From Campylobacter sp. VBCF_01 NA2 (GTDB lineage Bacteria; Campylobacterota; Campylobacteria; Campylobacterales; Campylobacteraceae), in assembly GCF_027797205.1 (NCBI RefSeq), contig NZ_CP115607.1, positions 744,001 through 808,000 on the forward strand: a stretch of 64,000 nt of DNA, written 5' to 3'. Numbering within the stretch: position 1 is the stretch's first letter; each line of letters begins with the position of its first letter. Below, one piece after another: positions 50,236 through 59,345 of this stretch. The notes beneath the pieces are model-generated. The model was not told the DNA's origin and ran no database searches. It worked only from the letters and a program-made list of their open reading frames with translations. Position numbers and translations under genes: made by a program.

Positions 50236-51249
50236 ATGGTTTTAGGCTTTGATTTGGGCTCGAATACACTGCGCGCATGCGTGATGAAGCCAGCTAAAAC
50301 GGGCTTTGAGATAGTTAAATCTAGCGAGCGCATAGTCGGCTCGGCTAGGGGATTAGTGGCAAACAAACCTTTGCAAAATGATGCCAAAGAGCGTATTTTG
50401 CGGGCTTTGGGCGAAATTTTAGAAGAACTTTCGGATTTGATTTATGAGCGAAATTTAGATTTTGAAAATACTTGCGCGCGAAATTTGGGTTTTGAAAATA
50501 CCTGTGCGCAAAATTTTAAAAATGCCAAATTTAGCCTACCTTACGCCGCTGTGGCGACGGAAGCCTTTCGTGTCGCTAGCGATAGTGTAGAATTTTTCGA
50601 AAAAATTTACAAAGAATTTTGCGTAAAATTTAGCATAATCGACGGCGAAACAGAGACAAATTTAACGCGACTAGGTATCGAAAACAGACTTCAATTTTTA
50701 GGAATTATGGCACAAAATGCTGTCAGTATCGACCTTGGCGGGGCTAGCACAGAGATAAGCAGTGCTGAATTTGGACAAAGCTTTAAATTTGGCATTGTGA
50801 GATTTTGCAACGAAAATCCCGGAATTTTACAAAATTTTAATTACACCAATTTTAGTCAAATCGCAAACGAGCAGACAAGAAGCGCAAGGGAGTTTTTGCG
50901 CAGTTTTGGTGCAGGAAAAATCGTGCTCACAAGCGGTGTGCCAACCACGATAAGTGCCCTTAAATTGGGAATTTGTGCCAAAGATTACGACGCAGGCAAA
51001 ATCAATGGAAGCGTTTTGAGATTTAGCGATTTTGCTGGGGCGATAGGGCAAATTTTGAAATTCTCAAAGCGCAAAGCCGATGAGGCAATGGGCGAAAATA
51101 GGGCGGAGGTTATCGTGGCTGGGGCGCTACTTTTAGAGGCGATTTTGAGCGATTTTAGCGGTAGTGGCGCAGATTTTATCGTCGTTGATGATGGATTACG
51201 AGAGGGCGTGTGTATAAATTTAATGCAAAATTTGGCGATTAAGAATTAA
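50236..51249 (+). CDS. Ppx/GppA-family phosphatase
   Basis: The 337-residue actin-fold protein should hydrolyse polyphosphate or pppGpp. The phosphate-binding motifs are GFDLGSNTLRACVM at the amino terminus and SIDLGGASTEISS near residue 165; LTSGVPTTISALKLG and EVIVAGALLLEAIL follow. An insert near residues 75-95 holds an imperfect repeat (FENTCARNLG/FENTCAQNF), seemingly a local duplication. Which substrate it prefers cannot be told from sequence. Confidence 0.88.
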   Translation: MVLGFDLGSNTLRACVMKPAKTGFEIVKSSERIVGSARGLVANKPLQNDAKERILRALGEILEELSDLIYERNLDFENTCARNLGFENTCAQNFKNAKFSLPYAAVATEAFRVASDSVEFFEKIYKEFCVKFSIIDGETETNLTRLGIENRLQFLGIMAQNAVSIDLGGASTEISSAEFGQSFKFGIVRFCNENPGILQNFNYTNFSQIANEQTRSAREFLRSFGAGKIVLTSGVPTTISALKLGICAKDYDAGKINGSVLRFSDFAGAIGQILKFSKRKADEAMGENRAEVIVAGALLLEAILSDFSGSGADFIVVDDGLREGVCINLMQNLAIKN

Positions 51250-51299
51250 ATTTTAAATCCAAAAATAGTATCATACCCAAATTTTATCAAGGAGAAAAA

Positions 51300-51740
51300 A
51301 TGGTAAGAGAGCAAATTTTAGAAGATATCAAAACCGCTATGAAATCCGGTGATACGGTGCGCAGAGACGCTTTGCGTATGCTAAATTCTACGCTTAAACA
51401 AATCGAGGTTGATGAGAGAATTACTCTGAGCGATGAGAGAGTTTTTGCTATTTTGCAGACCGAAATCAAGCGCAGAAACGAAAGCGCAGTGCAATACAAG
51501 GCCGGTGGGCGCGAGGATTTGGCGCAAAAAGAGCTTGGCGAGGCCGAAATTATCGGCGCGTATCTGCCAAAACAGCTTAGCGATGACGAGCTTAACGCGG
51601 CTTTGGGCGCACTGCTTGGCGAGCTTGGCGCAACGAGTGCCAAAGATATGGGGCGCGTGATGAAAGCCGCAAAAGAAAAATTCGGCGCTAGTGTCGATGG
51701 CAAACGCCTAAGTGAAGCGGTAAAATCGGCTTTAAACTAA
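51300..51740 (+). CDS. yqeY: GatB/YqeY domain protein
   Basis: This 146-residue helical protein matches the YqeY family, related to the tRNA-binding tail of GatB. Visible marks are DIKTAMKSGDTVRRDALRML, QTEIKRRNESAVQYKAGGRE and SDDELNAALGALLGELGATS, and MGRVMKAAKEKFG. It may take part in tRNA-dependent amidation, but this is not established. The start ATG follows AAGGAG. A 15-bp hairpin after it separates it from groES. Confidence 0.92.
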   Translation: MVREQILEDIKTAMKSGDTVRRDALRMLNSTLKQIEVDERITLSDERVFAILQTEIKRRNESAVQYKAGGREDLAQKELGEAEIIGAYLPKQLSDDELNAALGALLGELGATSAKDMGRVMKAAKEKFGASVDGKRLSEAVKSALN

Positions 51741-51756
51741 AATTTAAAATTCGCAA

Positions 51757-51791
51757 TTTAGGCTAAAATTTAAGCAAAATTTTAGCCTAAA
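51757..51791 (+). terminator. Hairpin between yqeY and the groES promoter
   Basis: TTTAGGCTAAAATTT (51757-51771) pairs perfectly with AAATTTTAGCCTAAA (51777-51791) over five bases, directly before the groES -35 box. Confidence 0.65.
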
Positions 51792-51795
51792 ACTA

Positions 51796-51824
51796 TTGAC
51801 AAAAAATCAAATTTTGCATATAAT
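51796..51824 (+). promoter_or_regulatory. groESL sigma70 promoter
   Basis: TTGACA at 51796-51801 and TATAAT at 51819-51824 are both consensus and separated by exactly 17 bp. Confidence 0.92.
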
Positions 51825-51851
51825 CTAGCACTCAAAGATACAGAGTGACAA
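51825..51851 (+). promoter_or_regulatory. CIRCE operator (HrcA binding site)
   Basis: CTAGCACTC (51825-51833), nine spacer bases, then GAGTGACAA (51843-51851). The CIRCE consensus is TTAGCACTC-N9-GAGTGCTAA; the left half has one mismatch and the right half is degenerate at two bases. It sits just downstream of the -10 box, where HrcA binding would block groESL transcription. Confidence 0.85.
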
Positions 51852-51888
51852 CTTTTAGAAAATCAAAACTAATTTAGAAAGGACGAAA

Positions 51889-53792
<1,904 letters not shown>

Positions 53793-53816
53793 GCTTACCT
53801 AGCGCAAATTTAAGAG

Positions 53817-53852
53817 GCAAATTTAAGAGGGGCAATTCCCTCTTAAATTTGC
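53817..53852 (+). terminator. Terminator of groESL
   Basis: GCAAATTTAAGAGGG (53817-53831) pairs perfectly with CCCTCTTAAATTTGC (53838-53852) over six bases. The left arm is preceded by a partial direct copy of itself (GCAAATTTAAGAG at 53803-53815). Confidence 0.75.
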
Positions 53853-53906
53853 AAAATTTATTCTATTTCTCGCCATAATCTTATTAAATTTTTAATTCTT
53901 TTTTTG

Positions 53907-53912
53907 TAAAAT
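53907..53912 (+). promoter_or_regulatory. Candidate -10 box of the lipoprotein gene
   Basis: TAAAAT lies 25 bp before the ATG at 53937 after a T-rich run typical of Campylobacter promoters; AAAAGGAG is the ribosome site. Confidence 0.5.
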
Positions 53913-53936
53913 CAAGGCTTTTTAAAAGGAGAAAAT

Positions 53937-54263
53937 ATGAGAAGTCAAATTTTAAATTCCTTTGTTATTTTTGCCGTTTGTTTAGGGCTAGCAGGGTGCG
54001 CCCAAAACAAGCCAAAACCGCGCGTGGAGCCATATCCGATAGTCAAAGACAGCTCCAAACAACCGCCTAAAAAAACAAAAAGAATTAAGAAAAAACAAAA
54101 CGCCTCTAAACAAGATAGCACAAAAAAACCTATCGCGCAAAATTCAGAGAAGCGTTGGGTTGTAGATATCGACTCTCTAAAAAGAGAAGAACCGCCAGCT
54201 ACGGAAAAAAAGCCAAAGGTGGATAATGGCACTCCTCGCAAATACACTGTCCCGGTAGAGTAA
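53937..54263 (+). CDS. Small lysine- and proline-rich lipoprotein
   Basis: The 108-residue product has a lipoprotein signal (LNSFVIFAVCLGLAGC, lipobox LAGC) and then a low-complexity, strongly basic chain (KKTKRIKKKQN) without recognisable domain. Lysine-rich disordered periplasmic lipoproteins can act as cell-wall or outer-membrane linkers, but no family is evident. It starts a small unit with the DUF4298 gene (14 bp later) and a Sel1 protein. Confidence 0.7.
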   Translation: MRSQILNSFVIFAVCLGLAGCAQNKPKPRVEPYPIVKDSSKQPPKKTKRIKKKQNASKQDSTKKPIAQNSEKRWVVDIDSLKREEPPATEKKPKVDNGTPRKYTVPVE

Positions 54264-54277
54264 ATTTAGGCTAAGCG

Positions 54278-54607
54278 ATGAAACGAGTAGAGCGAGTAGA
54301 GCAGATGAGCGAGATTTTAGCAAAAGTGCAAAAGTGCCTAGATGCATTTGAACTCGCCCTTGATGAGTATAAAAATTCGCAAAAATTTATCAAAAAGCTT
54401 AGCAGATATTATTCTAGTAAAATTTGGCTAAGTGATTACGAGGCCGATGAGAGCGGTAAAATACCGCGAGAAATAGGTGAGGGGAAAAGCCTTCGTGCGA
54501 TCAATCGCGGTGCGCTAAGCGAAGATGGGATTTACAACGCTATTTGGCTAAACAAACGCCTAGCGCGCGATATGAAAAAATTATCAAATTTGATTTGCAA
54601 GGAATAA
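54278..54607 (+). CDS. DUF4298-family protein
   Basis: The 109-residue soluble helical protein fits the DUF4298 pattern: VERVEQMSEILAKV near the start, the tyrosine-rich KLSRYYSSKIWLSDYEADES in the middle and RGALSEDGIYNAIW near residue 79. No catalytic motif is evident and the function of this family is unknown. It is between a lipoprotein gene and a Sel1-repeat gene that starts 2 bp after it. Confidence 0.8.
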   Translation: MKRVERVEQMSEILAKVQKCLDAFELALDEYKNSQKFIKKLSRYYSSKIWLSDYEADESGKIPREIGEGKSLRAINRGALSEDGIYNAIWLNKRLARDMKKLSNLICKE

Positions 54608-54609
54608 AA

Positions 54610-55272
54610 ATGAACAAAAAATATGTTTTTATCTTGGTTTTGCTAGCACTCTGCGCTGTGGGGGCGCTTTTAGGTGTGGCTAAAAAAGACGAGCTTAAAT
54701 GCTACGCAAAAGATGCTCAAAGCTGCCTAAATGTCGGTATGAAATACTTCGAAAACAGCCACGACCCAGTAGCGCAAAAGTATTTCAAAAAATCTTGTGA
54801 TTTAAAAAGCGCGTATGCGTGCTACAATCTAGGCGTTATGTTTGACAACGGCTTTGGCGTGGCTAAAATGGAGCCAGAGGCGATTAGGTATTATACCAAG
54901 GCCTGCGATAGTGGCTATGCCCCAGCATGTGTAAATTTAAGCTACATTTACTACGACAGCTCAGTTTATAGCAACACAACCCAAGCTATCGAATTAGCCA
55001 AAAAAGCCTGCGATTTAGGCGAGGGAAGTGGGTGCTATAATCTAGGCTTTTATTATCTAAAAGGCAACGCATACCGCCAAAACATACCAGAGGCCATAGC
55101 TAGCTACGAAAAAGCCTGCGATCTAAACTACGCCCCAGCGTGCGGACTAATCGGAAATATGTTTGCCAAAGGCGAGTATTTGCAACAAAACAATCAAAAA
55201 GCCATAGCTTTTCATCAAAAAGCCTGCTCTCTTGGCAACGAAAAAAGCTGCGCACTCTTCAAAAAACAATAA
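54610..55272 (+). CDS. Sel1-repeat protein, membrane-anchored or secreted
   Basis: The start is ATG at 54610, preceded by AAGGAAT; a longer frame from 54544 has no ribosome site. The 220-residue product has an amino-terminal hydrophobic segment (YVFILVLLALCAVGALLGV) and then five to six Sel1-like helical repeats with cysteine pairs (CDLKSAYAC, CDSGYAPAC, CDLGEGSGC, CDLNYAPAC, CSLGNEKSC), each with seven residues between cysteines. This is the Hcp-type disulfide-clipped solenoid; the partner is unknown. Related small proteins are at 21550 and 22073. Confidence 0.85.
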   Translation: MNKKYVFILVLLALCAVGALLGVAKKDELKCYAKDAQSCLNVGMKYFENSHDPVAQKYFKKSCDLKSAYACYNLGVMFDNGFGVAKMEPEAIRYYTKACDSGYAPACVNLSYIYYDSSVYSNTTQAIELAKKACDLGEGSGCYNLGFYYLKGNAYRQNIPEAIASYEKACDLNYAPACGLIGNMFAKGEYLQQNNQKAIAFHQKACSLGNEKSCALFKKQ

Positions 55273-55290
55273 ATTTATCTAAATTTCAAC

Positions 55291-55316
55291 GGCGTTAAAT
55301 TTGCAAATTTAACGCC
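55291..55316. terminator. Bidirectional terminator hairpin
   Basis: GGCGTTAAATTT-GC-AAATTTAACGCC is a perfect 12-bp stem between the convergent Sel1 and M48 genes. Confidence 0.75.
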
Positions 55317-55320
55317 AAAT

Positions 55321-56127
55321 TTATCTTTTAAATTTCACTACTTCGCTTAAATTTTCTTCGAGTTTGATTGTATTTTGCATGCCAAAATTTGATGATTTTA
55401 TCGCGTCGATGCGCTTTTGCAAAAGCGGGTGCGATTCAAAAAGATTGATGAAGGTATCGCTATCACCAAGCTTTTTTGCGCTAGCGAAAAACTCATCTGC
55501 ACCGCCAATGTGCCCATAAGCGCAGTTTAAAATCCTAAGCGCCTCGCTATCGGCGGCGGCTTCTTGCGAGCGCGAGTATTTGCCAGCAATCGCTCCACCT
55601 AAAATTTGGCTTAGTCTCTCATCGCTAAAACCGAACAAAATCGCCATTACGGCGCCATTTCCTAGACCTTTTATGTGATCTCGGTGCTTAAAATGCGCTA
55701 GCTCGTGGGCTAAAACAAAGGCTAGCCCATTTTCGCTTTTAATATGCGAAAAAAGCCCGGTATTGACCGTGAGTGCGCCATTTAGGGCTGCGCTTGCGTT
55801 TGGGATTTTGCTTTCGTTTATCACGATAAAATATTCGTTTTTGACCTTGGCGCATGAATTTAGCCGTGAGGTTAGGGTGCGGATTTGCTCGGCGAGCCTC
55901 TCGTGTTTTGGCTCGATTACACGCTCGCTTTCACTGGCTTTGAAAATTTTATACTCTTTGCCCTCTGGGATAAATTTCACAGCCACGCCCACGAAAATAT
56001 TTAGCGCGAAAAACGCGCACGCGATAACTGCGACAAGCCCCACGCCAAGGGCTAGGAAATTTATAGCATGATTTTCTTTGGAATAATTTTGCTCGCCCTC
56101 GTTTTGCGAGGGAATAAATTTAGCCAT
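55321..56127 (-). CDS. M48-family zinc metallopeptidase
   Basis: The 268-residue protein has one membrane helix (about residues 28-50) and a zinc peptidase domain with HELAH at 141-145 (VLAHELAHFKHRDH) and the third-ligand region RSQEAAADSEALRIL near 188. The carboxy-terminal LFESHPLLQKRIDAIK is typical of M48/HtpX-BepA relatives. It may do membrane or periplasmic protein quality control. It overlaps the upstream YbjQ-like gene by 8 bp. Confidence 0.88.
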   Translation of the reverse strand: MAKFIPSQNEGEQNYSKENHAINFLALGVGLVAVIACAFFALNIFVGVAVKFIPEGKEYKIFKASESERVIEPKHERLAEQIRTLTSRLNSCAKVKNEYFIVINESKIPNASAALNGALTVNTGLFSHIKSENGLAFVLAHELAHFKHRDHIKGLGNGAVMAILFGFSDERLSQILGGAIAGKYSRSQEAAADSEALRILNCAYGHIGGADEFFASAKKLGDSDTFINLFESHPLLQKRIDAIKSSNFGMQNTIKLEENLSEVVKFKR

Positions 56128-56590
56128 TGAAATTCGCCTGTTTTGGCTCTTTGGCGTAATAAATCGCCGTAGCGTAAGCTAGGATTTCCACGCTTCCGAC
56201 ATTTTTCGTGGTTTGATTTATCGAGCTTGTTTCTATGCGCAAATTTATAATCTCGTCCGCACCCAAGGCCTTTTCTTTTAGCCTAATCACAGCCTCGCGT
56301 CTAGCGCGGTCTAGCAGGCTTTCATACGGCACAACATCGCCACCGAAAAAATTTATCACGCTAGCGTAAATTCGCTTGAAATAATCAATACTTATAACCA
56401 CATTTCCGCTTACAAATCTCACCCTTTCGATTTTGCCCGAATTTAGCAATGGGTGTTTTGAGTTTGTGGTGGGTATGTGTAAAAACAGAGCCTCTTTTTT
56501 GCGAATTCTAGCGAAATGGCGCACCTCAGCTTGCTTGCCAAAGATATATCCAACCCCAAGCAAAATGAGAAATATTATAATATCGCTCAT
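56120..56590 (-). CDS. Membrane-anchored YbjQ/UPF0145-type protein
   Basis: The 156-residue protein starts with a hydrophobic helix (IIIFLILLGVGYIFG). A YbjQ-like (DUF74, heavy-metal-binding) domain follows, with VSGNVVISIDYFKRIYASVI, GGDVVPYESLLDRARREAVI and GADEIINLRIETSSI. The domain assembles as rings in characterised homologues. Biological role is unknown. It lies 3 bp after a second YbjQ-type gene and overlaps the M48 peptidase gene, so the three form one unit. Confidence 0.82.
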   Translation of the reverse strand: MSDIIIFLILLGVGYIFGKQAEVRHFARIRKKEALFLHIPTTNSKHPLLNSGKIERVRFVSGNVVISIDYFKRIYASVINFFGGDVVPYESLLDRARREAVIRLKEKALGADEIINLRIETSSINQTTKNVGSVEILAYATAIYYAKEPKQANFNG

Positions 56591-56593
56591 AGC

Positions 56594-56935
56594 TTACCTT
56601 GCCAAAACTGCCGTGCCATAGACATAAATTTCACTCGCACCAGCCGCAACCGAGCTAGTGGAAAATCGCAAATTTACAATCGCGTTTGCACCCATGGCTC
56701 TGGCCTGAGAGCACATACGCTCGATTGCTTGTTCGCGCGATTCTTCGAGTAGCTCGGTATATCCTACTAGCTCGCCACCTACGATATTTTTCAGGCTCGC
56801 CATGATATCGCGTCCGAAGTGCTTAGCTCTGACCGTGCTTCCACTCACCACGCCGAAAACCTGCTCGATCTCACGCCCTGGGATTGTCTCTGTATTTGCC
56901 AAAGTCATCATAAGTGAATTTTTAAAATTTGCCAT
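56594..56935 (-). CDS. YbjQ/UPF0145-family protein
   Basis: The start is ATG at 56935, 5 bp after GGGAGAA; the longer TTG frame at 56947 includes the ribosome site. The 113-residue protein shows the family pattern IPGREIEQVFGVVSGSTVRA, GRDIMASLKNIVGGELVGYT and GANAIVNLRFSTSSV. It has no signal or membrane segment. The family forms pentameric rings and its job is unknown. It is the first gene of the unit with the anchored paralogue and the M48 peptidase. Confidence 0.92.
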   Translation of the reverse strand: MANFKNSLMMTLANTETIPGREIEQVFGVVSGSTVRAKHFGRDIMASLKNIVGGELVGYTELLEESREQAIERMCSQARAMGANAIVNLRFSTSSVAAGASEIYVYGTAVLAR

Positions 56936-56955
56936 ATTTTCTCCCAAATTTTACA

Positions 56956-56986
56956 AAATTTGCGAAATTTTAAATTTCGCAAATTT
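56956..56986 (-). terminator. Terminator hairpin of aspB
   Basis: AAATTTGCGAAATT (56956-56969) pairs perfectly with AATTTCGCAAATTT (56973-56986) over TTA, just after the aspB stop codon on the minus strand. Confidence 0.72.
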
Positions 56987-56989
56987 AGC

Positions 56990-58159
56990 TTATTTATAGT
57001 TTTTCACAAATTCTGCTATGCGCGCGATTCCCTCTTTTATCTCGTCCATTGAGCAAGCATAACTAATCCTAAAATGCTCGTCCATACCAAATCCCACGCC
57101 CGGCACGGTCGCCACGAGCGCCTCATCTAGCAGTTTTGTGCAAAATTTCATGCTATCTTTTTCTACCCCCCCGCAGTTGATAAATAAATAAAACGCGCCG
57201 TCAGGTTTGACTACGCTAAGACCCTCTATCGCATTTATCGCATCTACGGCGTAATCACGGCGTTTTTGATACTCTTTATTCATCATAGCGATATATTCAT
57301 CAGCCTTGCCTTCTAGCACAGCCACGGCACCTGCTTGGACTATGCTTGAAATATTGCTCGTGCTTTGGCTTTGAAGTTTTTTCATGGCTTTGTTTAGCTC
57401 GTCGTTCGCGCACGCTGTATAGCCAAATCTCCACCCAGGCATTGCGCCACATTTGCTAAGGCCATTTACGGTGATAGTGCGATTAAACATATCCTCGCTG
57501 ATACTTGCACAAGCTACAAATTCTTTATCAAAAATGATTTTTTCGTAAATTTCATCTGCGATTACGGCGATATCTGTGCCTTTTAGCACCTCAGCGATCG
57601 CAATTAGCTCATCTTTGCTATACACAGCTCCTGCTGGATTTGACGGAGAGCAAAGGCTAAGCGCTTTCGTGCGTGGCGTGATAGCTGCTTTTAGCTCAGA
57701 GGCTGTGATTTTGTATTTATTTTCTGGCTTTGTGTCGATTATGACAGGTTTGCCACCGCAAAATTTAACAATCTCAGGATATGTTACCCAAAATGGCGCT
57801 GGCACGATAACCTCGTCACCATCATCTATCAAACATGAAAAAATATTAAAAAGCGAGTGTTTTGCCCCTACATTTGTGATGATTTGGCTAGGTTTGTAAT
57901 CTAGGCCATTATCTCGTTTTAGTTTTAGTGCGACTGCGTTTAGAATTTCAGCTGTGCCTGGGATTGGTGTGTATTTGCCGCAGCCCTTTCTCATAGCCTC
58001 TATTACGGCATTTTTCGCCGCCTCAGCAGTATCGAAATCAGGCTCGCCTGCGCTAAAAATAATCACATCTTTTCCACTAGCTTTAAGCTCTTTTGCGCGT
58101 GTGCTAATGGCGATTGTTAGGCTTTCGCTTAGTCTGTTTATGCGTGAAGCAAGTTTCAT
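56990..58159 (-). CDS. aspB: Aspartate aminotransferase (class I)
   Basis: The start is ATG at 58159, preceded by AAGGAG; a longer frame to 58189 lacks a ribosome site. The 389-residue PLP enzyme exchanges the amino group between aspartate and 2-oxoglutarate. FSAGEPDFDTAEAAKNA, GKYTPIPGTAEILNAV, SLCSPSNPAGAVYS and IADEIYEKIIFD are visible, and the PLP lysine is in VNGLSKCGAMPGWRFGY near residue 235. It is the last gene of the ubiX-to-aspB operon; its ATG overlaps the stop of the preceding small gene. Confidence 0.95.
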   Translation of the reverse strand: MKLASRINRLSESLTIAISTRAKELKASGKDVIIFSAGEPDFDTAEAAKNAVIEAMRKGCGKYTPIPGTAEILNAVALKLKRDNGLDYKPSQIITNVGAKHSLFNIFSCLIDDGDEVIVPAPFWVTYPEIVKFCGGKPVIIDTKPENKYKITASELKAAITPRTKALSLCSPSNPAGAVYSKDELIAIAEVLKGTDIAVIADEIYEKIIFDKEFVACASISEDMFNRTITVNGLSKCGAMPGWRFGYTACANDELNKAMKKLQSQSTSNISSIVQAGAVAVLEGKADEYIAMMNKEYQKRRDYAVDAINAIEGLSVVKPDGAFYLFINCGGVEKDSMKFCTKLLDEALVATVPGVGFGMDEHFRISYACSMDEIKEGIARIAEFVKNYK

Positions 58160-58629
58160 TTTTTCTCCTTTTGGTGTGTTTTTAAACAATCATAAATCAT
58201 CTCTTTGACGCTAAAAGTTTCGTCTTTGCCTTCATAGTTTGCGGTATTGTAAATATCGCTTATCTTGCAATCATCTTCACCGCACTCTAATTTATAGATT
58301 ATTTTTTGACTTTCTGGCGTCCAGCCTTTGCAAATTTGCTCCACCTCTACATCGCCAAATTTTAAAATTTCAAATTTGTATTCTGGGTTATCGCAAACAT
58401 CTTGTCCAGAGATTGTAGGAGCATAATCTAGGCAACCAATCTCTCCGTTTGCAAATTCCTCATCTTTCAAAAATGCGATTTTCAAAGAATTTGTGCAAAT
58501 TTCGCCACAAATTTTATCAAAATTTTCTTGATTTTGATATATTTTTTTAACTGTTTCTATTTTAAGATTATCAAATTCCCCAGCGTTTAACGCACCGCAA
58601 ATTCCAAGCAAAATCAAAATTTTTCTCAT
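58156..58629 (-). CDS. Small secreted cysteine-containing protein of unknown function
   Basis: The 157-residue product has a signal peptide (MRKILILLGICGALNAGEF) and several cysteines (ICGEICTNS, IGCLDYAP, DVCDNPE, ICKGWTPE, LECGEDDCKIS) that could form disulfides. No domain is recognised. GGGGG precedes the ATG at 58629, and the aspB ribosome site lies within its last codons, with an ATGA overlap. It sits between cysE and aspB in a core-metabolism operon. Confidence 0.72.
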   Translation of the reverse strand: MRKILILLGICGALNAGEFDNLKIETVKKIYQNQENFDKICGEICTNSLKIAFLKDEEFANGEIGCLDYAPTISGQDVCDNPEYKFEILKFGDVEVEQICKGWTPESQKIIYKLECGEDDCKISDIYNTANYEGKDETFSVKEMIYDCLKTHQKEKK

Positions 58630-58640
58630 TATTCCCCCTG

Positions 58641-59336
58641 TTATTTGAGAGATTTTAGATAGTTTTCATACTCTTGGTTGATCTCTTTTTCTTTGTCGCA
58701 GAGATTTTTATCGCCATTTTGTATGCAATCTTCTAAAATTTCAATTCGTTTGATTAGATATTTCATCAGCTCTTTGTTGATATCTGGGAGTTTGTTATGC
58801 GCTAGCGGATCGCTGTCGCACTCGCCTAAAATCCTAGCTGGCACGCCCACGGCTGTGGAGTTTGCGGGGACATCTTTTATCACGACAGAATTTGCGCCGA
58901 TTTTAGAGTGCGCTCCGATTGTGATATTGCCTAAAATTTTCGCCCCAGCTCCCACGACTACGCCATCTTCTAGGGTAGGGTGTCGTTTGCCCTTTTCCAA
59001 GCTAACGCCACCTAGGGTTACATTTTGATAAATCAAACAATTATCGCCGACAATCGCTGTCTCGCCGATGACCAAACCAGCCGCATGGTCAAAAAACACG
59101 CCACTGCCGATTTTTGCCCCTGGATTGATATCCACAGCGGTGATTAAGCGCGTAATGCCAGAGATTATGCGCGCGATAAGGCGAAATTTGCGCTCATAAA
59201 ACCAGTGCGCAAAACGATAATTGATTAGCGCCCACACACCCGGATAGCAAAAAATCACCTCAAATACGCTATTGCACGCCGGATCTTGGCGAGATGGCTC
59301 GGTGAAATCGTGTTTTATAGTTTGCCAAAAAGTCAT
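58641..59336 (-). CDS. cysE: Serine O-acetyltransferase
   Basis: The 231-residue enzyme makes O-acetylserine, the carbon acceptor for cysteine synthesis. The amino-terminal helical part (AHWFYERKFRLIARI) precedes the left-handed beta-helix of hexapeptide repeats: GAKIGSGVFFDHAAGLVIGE, IYQNVTLGGVSLEKGKRHPT and VVVGAGAKILGNITIGAHSK. The catalytic histidine is in FFDHAAG. AAGGCGGG precedes ATG 59336. It is 9 bp after speA in the same operon. Confidence 0.96.
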   Translation of the reverse strand: MTFWQTIKHDFTEPSRQDPACNSVFEVIFCYPGVWALINYRFAHWFYERKFRLIARIISGITRLITAVDINPGAKIGSGVFFDHAAGLVIGETAIVGDNCLIYQNVTLGGVSLEKGKRHPTLEDGVVVGAGAKILGNITIGAHSKIGANSVVIKDVPANSTAVGVPARILGECDSDPLAHNKLPDINKELMKYLIKRIEILEDCIQNGDKNLCDKEKEINQEYENYLKSLK

Positions 59337-59345
59337 AATCCCGCC

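Noticed and set aside
50181-50387. Longer pdxJ start at 50387
   Set aside because: It would overlap most of the start of the divergent ppx/gppA gene; AGGAG precedes the ATG at 50180, and PdxJ proteins begin at this point.
54278-55272. Toxin-antitoxin pair
   Set aside because: The two proteins fit DUF4298 and Sel1 repeats, not toxin or antitoxin folds, and have no autoregulatory palindrome upstream.
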